From NCBI GenBank assembly GCA_026260175.1, contig JAKCWW010000005.1, positions 68,274 to 132,273 on the forward strand: a DNA stretch of 64,000 nucleotides, given 5' to 3'. The notes beneath the pieces are model-generated. The model saw nothing but the letters and a program-made list of their open reading frames with translations, was not told where the DNA came from and made no database searches. Source of the DNA: Reticulitermes lucifugus. Taxonomy: Eukaryota; Arthropoda; Insecta; Blattodea; Rhinotermitidae. The translations under genes were made by a program, and so were the position numbers. This document shows positions 47,212-59,965 of the stretch, piece by piece. The first letter of the stretch is position 1; each line of letters starts with the position of its first letter.

Positions 47212-50195
47212 TAAATGTGCAGAGGGGTGTTAACATTGCGGTATCTTTTCTTACGGAAAAGTTACAAATGCGCTGTAAAAATGGAGGCAATAACAAGTTC
47301 GAGAACAGTCATTCAGCTTTTATCGCAAAAAATAGGGGGCTCAGTAACACAGTTGCGAAACTATGTCGTGATCATTTATTGCTGTTATCTCAGGGAATTC
47401 AGTTCAATCAGTTATAACCCGGCAGAGGAACGTACCGAAGTTGCGATTCTGCGAAAAAGTACGCAGAGATACATAAATAAAACTCGGACATTTTGAATGT
47501 CAGAAGGAACAACATAGCCTATTGGATGGCGACATTAAAATAAAGATAATGCATGGTTTTACGCTTCTGAGAATTCAAAGCTTACTGTTGCTAACCTACG
47601 GCGTCCACTGAGCATTTCATTGAGGCCTGCGTTTTAATGTGTCGGAAGATGCGAATGTCTTCTCGCTTCCTGTAGATACACAGTATATTAATGAATACAG
47701 TCTGGTGTCAATAAATTTATTGTGAGCTTCTCCCCACCAATGACGTAATTAATCTTCCTTATATCTCCTTTGAGAGAGTCCTATCAAAAACTTGGGCCTG
47801 CACTGTGTAATTTATATCTTCTTAAAAGTTTCTTTTTCACTATAGCGTCATTAAAATATAGAAAACATTCGTTATTTTGTGTGGTTTTCTATCTGATATA
47901 ACAATTTCGCGTCTTGCACTTCAAAATCTGGTTTATGGGTGTCGTCTGCTAAATGTATTAATTTAGTATAATTAAAACTTTTATAGTGAAAATGTGTAAC
48001 AATTATGAGAATATAAATGCATCATATTTATTATCTTAACACATCAAAGACTGAAATGTGTCTAAATTATGACAAAAACTTCAGTTCTTGCTTCACAGAG
48101 AAGACAGTTGGTGTCAATGAATTGTTCACTCCTGACACCAACAAATGCAATGGCATAAATGACTCCGAAACATGTACGAGCGATATAAGACTGTATTTGT
48201 ATATATAAATAGGTGCACTTTTTGGTGTCATGACTGTGCAATGTAATTCAGTCACAGTGCAGGGAATAAATAGGCCAAAACATTCGGTGTCAATTGTACA
48301 GTCTGTGACCATTATGCAGATCAAATGGTCAATAAAAAAATGCAGAGAAATCATGTACTATTTCTTGTCTTAAACTTGCAAAGGAACAATTATAACACTC
48401 GCAATTTCACTATTGTCTTGAAATATTCACATATTTACATTCCGCCGACAATAACCCAGTGAGCGTACCAGAAGTGTTATGCGCTAGGGAAATTTCCTAG
48501 TTTGTTATTCTTTTCGTTCTGAATTTCCTAATTTGTTTCCCTTTCTCTCCCTGTTATTTGCTCTTCTCTCATTTTTCTGCTCCTCTTTCGTCTTGTTCTC
48601 CTTGGTTCTTAAAAATTATATTTTTTTATAATCACTTTCCGTAATACAGTAGCTAGGTTTGTAAAAACGCATCAAATATTAAAAACAATTTATTCTGCTG
48701 CATTATCTACAATCGTAGGCCCACTTTGTATGTTACTTTTCTCACCTACGCATTTCTTTTCCTTGCATTATCGCTCCTTTTCCTCACTCTAACTTAGACG
48801 AATGCCGTCAAATGTCCAAGTCTATGGGGTGGGACTTCCTAGAAAGCCCAGCGAACATTTTGGAATCCCCATCTCTAGCTACTTTATGGTGCCTTGGTAT
48901 CGCGCTTCTGCCGTGGGTTCCCCAAGCGACCAGCACCGCAACTCTGCAGGGAGGTAGGAACGAGCTCAGGGAGCGAGGGAACAGCCATTCGCACACACAC
49001 ATTTCTTCTCGAAGAATCTTTCCTTTCGTTGGTATCTATCCTTCTTCTTACACTCCTTTATCCCAATTTTCCATCTCTACTTCTTTGCACAAACATATCA
49101 TCTATACTGAAACATGCCTGAATATTGTGTTAAACCTTTGTGAATTGTGAAACTGCGCAGTTTAGGGTAAGTTTTATCATAATGCGTCTTGCAAATTTGA
49201 CTAGCGAGTAGGCTTAGAATCAAACCGAAATGAAATGAATCTAAAAATTTAGAAGTAATCGTTAAGAATTGGATCTGTTTTTCTTCACAGGCATTATTCA
49301 TAATTTTATTCCGAATGTATATATTAACATCATTTTGCTTTCATGTGCTATAAATCAATTTTCTCTCACCTTTAAGAAAAATTATTCCAAATTATCTTTC
49401 TTATACATAGAATTTTCATTTTAAAAGTTACAGGCGTTGTAATAAGCAAGTAAAATCGTGGAATAATGTAAATGGGCAAATATGAGAAATTACTATGAAA
49501 TTTCAATCCTAAGAATCCCGAAATTTGGTTAGCAAGAGGAAAAGTGAATTCGAAACGATGTAGAAGTAAGCTATCTACGAGTAGTTCCAAAAAGGTAAAA
49601 TATTTTCATTTCTGTGGAGGGCTGAAGAAAATCTCTGACTTATTTTAAATCAGTCTGTCTCTGGTAATCTGTTCACTCGAGTTCGAAAAGGTGTGTCTGA
49701 AAATGTCCAACCCATACAATGATCTGTTATTGGCCTTGTAGAAACAGTTAAAGAATTGACGTGTATAGCACTACATGTAACTTTATAGTAAATTTATTGT
49801 GTTGTTGTTTAGGAATAGATCTTGCCTAACCTGTATTGCACAGCAACTCTTGCTCTCATCTCCCAAATAACTGCAATTATACCCTTAACTGTTACTTCGC
49901 AATCTGTAACTGCTTCTGTAAATAAAAAGCCATTAGTAAAGTAAGAATTAAATATTTGGGATTTGCATGTGATTGTATAAGTAATGTGATATCAAGTTGG
50001 AATTGGCGACAAATAGATATTTTGGACTGAATAAAGATTTTTGAACAAGAGATCAATGGATGCCGATCACCGGTCACGTCACTCAGTAGATAAATCATAT
50101 TAAGGAATTAAGCCATTCCTTCTTTCTTTGTCTGACCTCTTCTACCTACTCATTGTAGGTGTAGAGGGGTATTGTTGCTACTGATCACACTTAGT
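47212..50195. other. Stretch without recognised genes
   Basis: Overlapping frames of 64-112 codons occur on both strands, notably around the GC-richer patch 48,800-49,000. None shows a domain or repeat match I can name. Confidence 0.3.
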
Positions 50196-50214
50196 GACAC
50201 ACACACACACACAC
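50196..50214. repeat. (AC)n microsatellite at SINE end
   Basis: About nine AC units directly abut the truncated 3' end of the SINE that follows, which suggests the run belongs to or grew from the SINE tail. Confidence 0.85.
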
Positions 50215-50390
50215 TCGTTAGGATTGCTCTAGACGAAGGATCCGCCTGTCTCAGAGACCTCTACCTGACAACACACAACACTCATAACAGACAGACATCC
50301 ATGCCCCCGGCGGGAGTCGAACTCGCAATCCCAGAAATCGAACGGCCGCATACATAAGCCTTAGGCGGCGCGGCCACCGGGGTAGTCTAA
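50214..50390 (-). mobile_element. SINE family B copy, 3'-truncated
   Basis: On the minus strand the head reads GGTGGCCGCGCCGCCTAAGG, the B box GAGTTCGACTCCC is at 50,312-50,324, and the body has GGATGTCTGTCTGTTATGAG and GGTAGAGGTCTCTGAGA, parallel to 37,160-37,411. The last 70 or so bases of the complete copy are missing and replaced by a GT run. Confidence 0.85.
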
Positions 50391-53300
50391 TTAAGCGATT
50401 CTGAGACTCTATATTCACATACGGGAATATGGGTTGGGTGGGGACAAATACTTGAGTATGAGGTTGCTTTATATAGATCAAGTACGTTGCACGTCCTGAA
50501 GAAAACAATCCGCGGAAGGTGTTTGCGAAATTGTTCTCTTCATTCTTGAAATAAAGTTGTCCAAGCCCCCTGAACAACTAGGGTGTGAACTTACAGACTT
50601 TGTGTATATGTCAAACATCCCAGTGCACACACATACGGGACTGCGGAAGGCAGTCTACAACATGTCCGAGTACATCACTTACACGGCAAGGAAAGCTTTA
50701 TTGGCACAATCTTTGGATTAAACCTAATCAGGTACTTTGTGTGTGTAGGAGAGAGGTGAAATGAAAGTAAGAAAGGTGTAGGGGGGAATCTCGCAATTTG
50801 TTGGTAAAGCACAAAACAAGGGTCAGGAAACACAACAAAAGCAAAGAAAGAAGTATTACCTACGGCATGAGGGGAGTTGCATTGTTTCAACAAGATAAAA
50901 GAATTGGCAATATAAGGCAAAGTTTTCGCTAAACGGAGCTTACGTGAGTAACTTGCATCTGCGGAGCTTATATTAGAACACAAACAAAGAGTAGTCGCTT
51001 CAAAATATTTTAGAATTCTTGCAGTTTCCTGATCTGATTTAGACTTTTGTATGTACGAGGGATCATTATACTTCCAACTGTTAAATTTAGAGCACAGTAA
51101 ATGCCTCTGTGTGACTAATTTTGCCTCTTACAGACCTGATGGCCGAATACAAATCAACTAGTGATCTTTCGATAAGTTAAGCAAAAACTTCCACTCTTTT
51201 ATCAGTGAATGTACCTGAAATTACTCCATAATTGTTTTACTAAAAATTATTTTGTGATAAAATTACACTGTTTTATTAATGTTTAATAGAAGCACAGCGT
51301 GGAAAAACTGCATAGAGTTTTCTGGCTTTGGCTGGATATAAAATAGATAAGCGCATTCCAAAATGCAGTGGAATCAGTACGCGTTTTCATACGCGTTTCT
51401 TTTCTTGATTGTCTGATTAACATTAATATTCACTGACCTAATATTGCAGGTACAAGAATACATGTAACGTTTTATTCAGACCGTAAAAGACAGTATAATT
51501 AGCTAGCGCAGACTTTGTTTAAAATTTATGGTAATTAGGAAAAGAAACTAGTGACGGTATTCAATTCAGATCGAAAAACTGATCAACATAATTTATTGCT
51601 TAAATGTTATTAATTCCTACTAGGTTGCCATAAATATTTTTTTTTGCAATTTTAGTTACTCCTTTGACTTTCATTGTAATGTAATTTCTGCAGTAAAATT
51701 AATATTTCTCACCCAGGCGGCAAGTGCCAGTACTGTGCCCTAACTAGTGAATAATGTATTCAAAACATTAATAGAATTAAAAAAAATTGAATATGCAATT
51801 CAATTAAGGTTTTAATAACAGACAACACCTTTTCAAAGAATTGTTTTTGCGCGATGTTTGTTCTGTGATTGTATTGACAGAGTATGATATGAGTTTCTTG
51901 AATTTTGTATTTGATTGAAGAAACGAAATTTGAATTCTCTTGCCTAAGTCATTTCTCTTAATAACTTATCTTTGTTCAATGGAAACATAACAAGTGACAA
52001 CTTGTTTGACGTAAATTGATATTTTGCTTTAGCAAGGCCATACTTTTCATAATGAAGCACATAATTAAATCGCTTTTGATTACTTTTTTCAAAATTTGTA
52101 TTATAATAATTTTTCACGAATGACCTTTAAGATATCTTTAAAATGTTATTTTATATTCCAAAGACTATACCAAGTAATTTCTTATCTGGGTATGCTGCGA
52201 AGGGGTTTCCATTTTCGCAGCTAAGAAAATGTTTTCTGGGATGGAGGGTGCGTGAGGGGACGGAATGACGAAATCAAGAGGGAGAGAGAGAGTGTGTAAG
52301 AAAAAGAGAGGAGTGAAACCGCCCCAAGATTGTAGATATGGAGCTCCAAAGCGCAATCTTCTGCATACCATCGCCATGTTTTTCCTTACCCTAAGGTTAA
52401 AAAGTCGTCGGACATCGCAGAAGTATATGTGAGTGAAGAAAACAACTTTTCCTCAGGGTCATGTTACTTTAAAAAAAGTTATATTAATGCCCATGCTTCT
52501 CCAGGCCCGCTCCCTTAACTAACACCGGTAAAGTAAAGTTTCATTATTTATTTTTTTTCTACTTAGAAGAGGGACGAGAGGCGAATACATTCTAACTGAA
52601 ACCAGGGGCAACTCCAGGTTGAAAGTTCTGTGTCAGGAGGAAGGTATTTTGCTCAGGTGTCGTTCTTTACTTCTGCTCAAATTAGCATAGTCAAAATACC
52701 ATTTATGGTGAAGTTTATAGACAAGATTTTGTTCAATATAAATACAAATTGTTCTTGCGAATGCATTACATTTTTTGTCCAATAACTGATATCTATAGAT
52801 CTACTTTTTAAAATACAAAATATTGTTGGATGTACAAGTGTACAATTAATATAAAGGTTACGTTTGATAAGGAACATCCCATTGTGTTGTGAAAAGACGA
52901 AATGATCAAGCTAACCATCGAAAGAAATATGTTTATTATTACACAATAAACACAAACATAATTATGTTTTTTTTTATACAACAAACATAATCATGTTTGT
53001 TAGTGGTCTGTATCAATTAGTTGTGGGTGGTTTATAAGATCTAGACCTTAATACAATCTCGCAATTTTGTCAGAAACTTCGATGGTGAGTGCTTACTTTT
53101 TATGTGGGGCTACACATGAATAGTAATTACACACGATAAAACAAAATTACTGCGTATACAGTGTGGGCTAGAGTGGGGCAGCTGCGAAACCTAAACTAAT
53201 TCCCACCATAACAGGAATTCTACAGAAGAGGAAAAGCTGAGTTTAGCAACTTGACAATATGGGTGATTAGTTAGTCCATCTAAAGGACTAAATAAAATTC

Positions 53301-53391
53301 AGAGTCCTACAGGCAAAGAGTAAATAAATATTAACTTAACAGTACTTGGACATGGACACACTTGCCTTGTGGGGAGAGCAAATGAGGTGAA
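50391..53391. other. AT-rich stretch without recognised genes
   Basis: Unrecognised frames of up to 102 codons occur (minus strand 50,675-50,983). Near 52,954-53,001 two imperfect palindromes follow each other: AAACATAATTATGTTT (52,954-52,969) and AACAAACATAATCATGTTTG (from 52,980). Confidence 0.35.
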
Positions 53392-53408
53392 ATATATATA
53401 TATATATA
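53392..53408. repeat. (AT)n microsatellite
   Basis: Eight or so AT units. Confidence 0.9.
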
Positions 53409-53428
53409 CACGCGCATATGTGGTACGT

Positions 53429-53720
53429 ACATACGTAAAAGGTAAAGCAACCCCATTACAAGCCTAGACAGGCTCTGAGGGGTCCAGGAGGTTGAGGCTC
53501 CCAGATTTGTAGACAATCGGCACANNNNNNNNNNNNNNNNNNNNNNNNNNNNNNNNNNNNNNNNNNNNNNNNNNNNNNNNNNNNNNNNNNNNNNNNNNNN
53601 NNNNNNNNNNNNNNNNNNNNNNNNNNNNNNNNNNNNNNNNNNNNNNNNNNNNNNNNNAACCCGCGACGTTCCGGTTTGTAGCGTAGTGCCTCAACCAACT
53701 ACGCCACCGCGCGCCCCCCG
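53429..53720 (-). mobile_element. tRNA-derived SINE, family C, with internal gap
   Basis: On the minus strand the head reads GCGGTGGCGTAGTTGGTTGA, a good pol III A-box context, followed by CGCGGGTT just before the N's, where a B box would fall. The 3' body beyond the gap contains GTGCCGATTGTCTACAAATC and GGGAGCCTCAACCTCCTGG and matches window positions 10-103. The two minus frames crossing the gap are artefacts. Confidence 0.8.
53525..53657. other. Assembly gap, 133 N
   Basis: Run of N inside SINE family C. Confidence 0.99.
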
Positions 53721-53737
53721 TACATACGTACTGTATA

Positions 53738-53754
53738 CATATATATATATATAC
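53738..53754. repeat. (AT)n microsatellite
   Basis: About eight AT units beside the SINE head. Confidence 0.85.
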
Positions 53755-53822
53755 ATACATGTACATTGCATTTAAGTAAGCCCTTTACAATGTACTAGAC
53801 ATGGTCCTGGCTTATGACGGGG

Positions 53823-53962
53823 TGACATCATTCACTGGCATGATTCCATGGAAACAAGGCTTGTGACGTCACATAATCGAAGATCTATGAGAACTGTAGA
53901 AATCCTGTAACCATGAAAATGCCGGTGCGATTCAGTCACAACTGAAGCGTAACCATGAAAAC
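53823..53962 (+). promoter_or_regulatory. Candidate cis-regulatory cluster: CRE and RFX-like sites
   Basis: Within 140 bp lie TGACATCA (53,823), GATTCCATGGAAAC (53,842-53,855), a perfect palindromic CRE TGACGTCA (53,864-53,871), GTAACCATGAAAAT (53,907-53,920) and GTAACCATGAAAAC (53,949-53,962). The three latter-type sites match the RFX X-box GTTRCCATGGYAAC at 10-11 of 14. CRE and X-box sites are bound by bZIP (CREB/ATF) and RFX factors in animals. No exon was recognised nearby; an uncharacterised repeat is the alternative. Confidence 0.25.
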
Positions 53963-54405
53963 TCGTCAAGCGTGGCAAAGAAGTGTGACTGCATCACTCA
54001 TTCAGGCACTTAACTCAGCCACAGACTAAGCGCATTGTGTATAGGGATGTTTAGTACAGGCTTGGAAGACGTACTGCAATAGAACATTATATTAAAATAA
54101 AAAAAACCCTTTTCAACGCAGCCTAAAAGCAATCAACATTTTCTTCTAGTGCCACTTGAGAGGATAAAGTAGCCTTACATTCTGAACCACTTTACATGGT
54201 TTAATATACAAGTTCAAAAACGTATGAACACTGCTACATTTATCGCGATAATTTTAAACTGGGGCAAAAATACAGTGAACATAAATTGTGTATTTTCTTC
54301 TATTCCTCTCTACAACGTGTCTTCGAAATATTTTCACTCCAGCGAATATTTAACAAATTAGGCTAGACACGTGCAGAGATTAGTAGTTTCCTGGTGAAGT
54401 GAATA

Positions 54406-54490
54406 TTATTTTTGTTCAGGTTTAGCTATATCAAATGTGTCAGTGAACGAACGTTATTTTTGTTCAATTTTAGCTATATCCCAATGTAAC
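54406..54490. repeat. 48-bp tandem duplication, partial
   Basis: TTATTTTTGTTCAGGTTTAG then CTATATCAAATGT (from 54,406) recurs 48 bp on as TTATTTTTGTTCAATTTTAG then CTATATCCCAATGT. The similarity ends soon after 54,487, so the second unit is incomplete. Confidence 0.8.
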
Positions 54491-54930
54491 ATGTAACGTT
54501 TTCCAACATAAAATTTCTTGAAAGTAAGTTCAACTGCTCTTAAGACGTTAGATTCGTGCAGACGGATGGACACTGCGATTTTAATACGCCCTCCGCTGGC
54601 ATACATAGAATGGAATGAAGGTACGTAGCAACGTAGCAGTGGATTAATAAAGGAAAGAATTATTGTAATTTTTTTTTTCATAAGTAAATTGTTTTAACAT
54701 TGCTGTGTTTTTGACACTGTATCTTGTTAATGTGGTTGTGAATTTGTTTTTCGTGGACATATCTCCTTTATTCTCCACACTGTTTTACAGTCTCGCTGCT
54801 GCTATGCAGCCTCTGGTAAATATTTGAATAGCGGCCAAATTACAAGCAGTGGAGAGGATATGACTGTGGTGTGTAATTGTCCGCCCATCAAGCAATTTAC
54901 ATGCTGTTGGATGCCCCTCTGCACACATAC

Positions 54931-54969
54931 GTACACACAAACACACACACACACACGCGCGCGCGCGCT
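54931..54969. repeat. Compound (AC)n(GC)n microsatellite
   Basis: About eleven AC units pass into about six GC units. Confidence 0.9.
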
Positions 54970-55538
54970 TATACGCACACAATAATCATATACACATTCA
55001 TGCTCAAAATAAGACTTCTTTTCCTCCAGCATACACATGACCACATTTAAAGTTCAAAATGAATAAAATATTTAAACGCGTGCAATCATTTATTTAAATG
55101 TTTCTCACAAGCTGTCTGTACGCATTCTTCATTCAAAATGTATGGCTATGCATGGCATTCAATCCTTAGCATCAATTTTTTTTCAGTCATGTTTTATAAT
55201 TATAATGTTAACTGTTTGGGTACTGACATTTATCAAAATATACACAAACTGCCAGTTCCTACCTCACATGAAGCTCAGCCTTTCTCCATTGTTAAGGCAC
55301 ACCTGTTACTGCTGTTTAGGGAAATAACTGTTGCTTCTTACAAAAATCACACAAAACACATAGTACACTGCGTGAGAGAAGTATATTGAACCTTAATGTT
55401 GCACCACGTGGTACATATAATTATCACAAGGGCCTAAACAGTTATCAAGGATACAAAAGGAGAATGCCTTCACATTTCTGTTAATGCTGAAGCTATATTC
55501 TTGTGTCATTATTTGATATGTAGGATCATACGTTACGT
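54970..55538. other. AT-rich stretch, nothing recognised
   Basis: Overlapping 61- and 83-codon plus frames are unrecognised. Confidence 0.3.
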
Positions 55539-55643
55539 ATAAGTACAAACATAACATCGGTATGTAACAGTCTAAGATAAGTATGTATAGGTCTAGCACA
55601 GGTACGTGTAGATCTAACATACATATATGTACACCTAACACAG
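55539..55643. repeat. 21-bp degenerate minisatellite, about 5 units
   Basis: Clear units are 55,560-55,580, 55,581-55,601, 55,602-55,622 and 55,623-55,643, each of the form GTATGTATAGGTCTAGCACAG with substitutions; one weaker unit precedes. The 82-codon minus frame shows the matching 7-residue period (LDLHVPV, LDLYILI, LDCYIPM). Confidence 0.8.
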
Positions 55644-55799
55644 ACGCACATCTCGAGACTAAATCATGCCATGCAATTTGAACAAATAAAAGAAGCGGAT
55701 AATCTGTCCTTTTTATTTTCCTTTAATTATAAATAATGTTGTTTTTTTAATTTTACGCAATTAAATTACTGTAAGTAATGTTTCTAAAAGATTAGTTTT

Positions 55800-55990
55800 G
55801 TCGAGCAAGTTGGCACAGGATTTGATGCCTTGACTTTTATACTTGAGGTGTCAAGTTCGAATCTAGCATCTGTCACATACTCTTGTGACTGTGTGTTTTG
55901 TGGTTTTCCATATTCCGACCATGCAAAAGCCACAGCAGTACTTGAGAATGGGCCACAATTGCTTCCTTTCCAATCTACCTTTCTTTAAAC
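55800..55990 (+). mobile_element. tRNA-derived SINE, family D-like
   Basis: An A-box-like region (GCAAGTTGGCACAGGATTTG) is followed about 50 bases on by a B-box-like AAGTTCGAATCT (55,853-55,864). The body has GTGACTGTGTGTTTTGTGG, TTTTCCATATTCCGACC and GGGCCACAATTGCTTCC, in the style of an insect tRNA-derived SINE. The relation to the 60-kb copies is loose. Confidence 0.55.
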
Positions 55991-56039
55991 ATCCCACCAC
56001 TCGTTACTGTAAAATCTAATGTACTGAAGCTGTTGTTGC

Positions 56040-56250
56040 CTTGTCATGGCTCAGGCGGCTTTACTCTGTCAGATATCATTCCACCAAAGCTGCGTACTCC
56101 TCAAGAGCTGCGCTCTTTTAGGTTACTACGCTGTGTGGAACAGTAGTTTCTTACCGACGTTTCAGGACAACCTATCGGTCCCATCTTCAAGGGTCAAGCA
56201 GTCAATACTCTTCCTTCATCCATCAAAGAAGCTATATAAACTTACCAATT
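56040..56250. repeat. SINE family D stub fused to GAAACGTCGG fold-back arm
   Basis: CATGGCTCAGGCGGCT at 56,045 matches the head of the 60,357 SINE, then jumps to ATTCCACCAAAGCTGCG like its 3' body. At 56,153-56,210 follows ACCGACGTTTCAGGACAACC...CATCTTCAAGGGTCAAGCAG, the reverse complement of the fold-back arm at 12,812-12,861. This is a composite of two repeats. Confidence 0.6.
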
Positions 56251-56649
56251 GAGAGCGTCATTAAATAACACATTGAAAAAAGATACCATCGGTAAAAACC
56301 GGCATTCCATATAAAACCCAATTGGATACTTTAGGTACCAGAATATTTAACAAAAAAATTCTACATTCTGCGTGAAGGCAGCATTCATGTGTGTCGTGTA
56401 ATCCTCAGAAAAACAGCGGTTACTTCCCTTTACAGCATTAATTTGCTGGTTTTTATAACCGAGACGCAGCGTGTTTACTGTGAGGTACGAACTAAAAAAT
56501 TAAATAAAATTTAGATTAATTTTAGTATTTAAAGTTTTAATCAGTGTTTTCATTGTATCGCCTAAAACCAATAATATTTTCAACCTTTTACTATTATCTT
56601 TCAACCCATGCCTAGGCCTCGTGTTCTCTTCTTTTCAGGATATGGCTAA
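56251..56649. other. AT-rich stretch, nothing recognised
   Basis: No frame above 60 codons. No repeat recognised. Confidence 0.3.
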
Positions 56650-56800
56650 AAGTGTGTACGCCTTTACCTTCTACTTCACACGGGCTGCAAGTCCCGGGTA
56701 TCTCATTTTCCTTGATTTGATCACCCTAGTATTAGGTGGTGAAGGGTAAAAGTTATGAACCCCCTTATTAAGGTACAGCTACTTCCTCCAACCTTGCCGC
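56650..56800 (-). mobile_element. LINE reverse-transcriptase region, decayed
   Basis: Plus-strand text ATCTCATTTTCCTTGATTTG then ATCACCCTAGTATTAGGTGG parallels 62,517-62,560 (ATCTCATTCTTCTTGATTTG then ATCGCCCGAAAAATATTTGG), i.e. the antisense of the segment encoding SPNIFRAIKSRRMRWAG in the best LINE copy. Confidence 0.65.
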
Positions 56801-59800
56801 GCCCTCTGTCTTTGTTCCTACGTGAGGGCATTAAAGCTGTAGTGTTGCATACTTAGGCTGTACCTAACAATATTCCATAGTATAGGTCTGCGACGAGAAA
56901 TGTAATCCTAAGTACATAACCCGTCTATTCCATATCATCTCTTTGAGTTTATTACCTTATTTTAAACAATTGAAATAATGTTTTAAAATTATCAATGTGA
57001 ATTCCTCATCACAGTATCGGAAAATCTAAGCCATGCACAAGCTGTATAGCTAAGGCAATGCAAAATAACGACGGTTGATAGAGCCAAGCTTGCAACATAA
57101 TTTTGATTCATGTCTGATTAAGAAAGAGACATCATGCTTTGCAACTTGAATCTTGACAGCGCGATTCTGGTGCGATACGTGGGTATATTCAGATACGCGT
57201 TTTGTCTGCTGCCATATTTATAACTGCGTAATTTGTTTGGAATGAAACCTAGCAACATTTCCTGCCTAATTTATCATAATGGTTGTGAGATATAAACTCA
57301 TTACTGTATATTCTTCCTATTTCATTTTGTATAAATACGAGAAAGTAATTTCTTCATCCCCGCAGAAATTATAATTAGTAATATAAAAGTTAAAGAGGCA
57401 ACAACGTATATTTTCGGTTATTAATCGCTCCACGAACAACTACAAGTGAATGGGAATGAGCATATACGCTGATGTAATATTCTGCAAATAAGGTTTCATT
57501 TATTTAAAGTTCAAGATATGGATGTAGCAAACCCATGCATGTGTCTTGAACAGGCTGGAGACAGGGGTAGTTTATACTGTGGAGAGGCAGAGCAAAGATG
57601 AGTATGGAGGAAGAGGTTTCTGAAATTGAGACTAGAAGCTAGTGGAAATTGTCTTCAGTAGGTGAACGTTCTGGGTGATGTGTTTCGGGAATTGGGAAGC
57701 GGGGATATATAACAGGAGGGAATGGACGTCAGGGAAGAAAAAGAAGAAAAAGGAGAAACGAGAAAAGTTTGTTCTCCAAATCGTAGGAACGTGCATCAGA
57801 TGTAGTAGAAGTAATGATGGCTTGATGTGTTCCTATATAGGCCTACATCTGATGTTACGGGAAAACTTTGCCAGTATTGCATATGAGACTCTTTTCTCCC
57901 GTCTGGGCTATAGCCAGGTTGAAATTAACTTGCGGGCCCCCTGCAGTCTTTTGGTTCCAGCTGAGTAAGAAATATAAGACGGGTTTGACAAATTTTAAAG
58001 ACAAGGAAAGACCCCAAGTTACATGATTCTGAACCTAAAAAATGCATGCGATTACTAAGGTGTAAAAGTGAAATAAGTACGGGCCTTCAGAGATTGGCGT
58101 TCGTGACTTCAAATTTTACTACGATTATGTCTAATTAAAAGAACTGTATCTGAATTTCTGGAATTGTCATATTTATCAAAATAGTAGAAAGAAAGAAAGA
58201 AAAGACAGAAACATGCCAACAAACAAAACCACATTCTCCAACTAAAGTCAAGAAATACGTTCTAGAGAATAACTCTTAATCACATGCCTCAGAACATATA
58301 TACAGACGAGAAAAATTTGTTAACTTTTTCGAAAAGAGCAAAAACATATATACAAAAGAATAAATATTCTTAAAGATCTTCACATTATGTTCCCTTCTCC
58401 GACTGAGATTCAAAGATTTATGACAATTTTAAAAGACAGACTCAATAAAATAAATACTATTTTTAACTTAATTTTCATTTCATTCACACCTCTTTCAAAT
58501 CCTGCAAAAAGTTTCATGAAATCTTAAATTATCGCTCTAAATTAGTACTGGGTTGTCATTTATTTCTGAAGCTAAAATGAAGGGTTTATTTGTGTCTAAT
58601 TTGAATTTGATTTAGAACAGGAATTTGCGGTCAACGTGGCGAAAGAGAGCAAGATGTCGCTTTTCGTAAAAGCTGACCGTCCTTCGAGAATATTTGCAAT
58701 ATTAGAAAATCTCTCAAAACATAATTTAAAAGCCACATTATAAATATATCAAAAGGGCATGAAATAAACATAAATAAGGTACAAATTTGTTATGTATTGA
58801 GTTAAATGGCAATTTAACTAGAATTTACGGGTTTTCATCTAGTAAATAAAAATATACCTTTCTGTACATGAGTAGCATTACAACAAACAGGATTTCTAAA
58901 AAACGTGATTATCTTATTGAAAATGCTAGAGTCGAATTTTATAGCCGATATAATTTCTCGAACTATGTGACTAATATGCAAAATAGACTATATTTACACC
59001 ACTTCATTTGACGAATACAAGAATAAGAGTATACAAATTAATATAATCTCCAACAATTAATATCCTAGAGCCCAACAAATCCCATCCCGACGTAGAGGGA
59101 TGATTATCTAACGTCCATTAGGAAATTCACAGTTCCTTACCTCTGTGCTTTCTACATGCCCTTAAAATAGTTTTTGTTGTTACGGATACGCCTGTTATTG
59201 TATTACATTTACTACCTGTGAACGTGAACTGTAAGGCTGATAAGATAATCGTTTGGGTAGTCGAGTATTTCAGTTCACAGGGCCGTTCATACCAAAGACT
59301 GGATGGACATAACGCAAGTACTTGCCGTTGGATATCTGTTACGTGCCTTATTCGCCTTTGAGCGTTGAAGGAGTCCTCTACCTCATCACTAAAGCCTAAT
59401 GACACCGTATGGACAGTAAAATCAATACTGCAGCTAACATACAGTCAACTGCAAACGTTAATTTTTTTCAAATTTAAAGGAATGACCTCTAATGAACTAA
59501 ATAATTCACTTGTTTTATAATTGACCTATTCGCATGGTCGCCATATTTGAAACTAACACATAAAACAGGATTTTTGGAAGAATTTGTAAAATATTTATGA
59601 CAGGCTTTTATGTCAGTACGCAATTTCACCTACTTTGCTCTTATTGTTTATGAATTATATCCGTCATTGGAAATGAAATTATATTTTGCGATTCCACCAT
59701 GTTTTACATTTCGCAAGCGTAATTCAAAGCGAGCCGCAGTCTCTTAATACAAGTTACATGCAAAATATTACATTACTACATTAGTTTCTCTAGCTTCGGC

Positions 59801-59965
59801 CCGAATTAAGAAGTTTGAAAGATGTAATTTATTATCATTAATGGCATGGAATTAAAAACTACTTATATAGGCCTTTAATTATATGACTTTTATACAAGCG
59901 TCGAGTAAAACTGTCAGTTGATGCCTTAGCTACGTATCGAGAAACAGAGAAATAGAAGAAGTATG
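56801..59965. other. AT-rich stretch without recognised genes
   Basis: The 97-codon plus frame at 57,675-57,968 has a Lys-rich run (about residues 21-31, from an AAAGAAGAAAAAGG tract) and is unrecognised; so is the 92-codon minus frame at 59,127-59,405. No repeat recognised. Confidence 0.3.

Noticed and set aside
57675-57968. 97-codon frame with Lys-rich tract as a nuclear protein
   Set aside because: The Lys run comes from a short A-rich tract; no domain or coding bias was seen around it.
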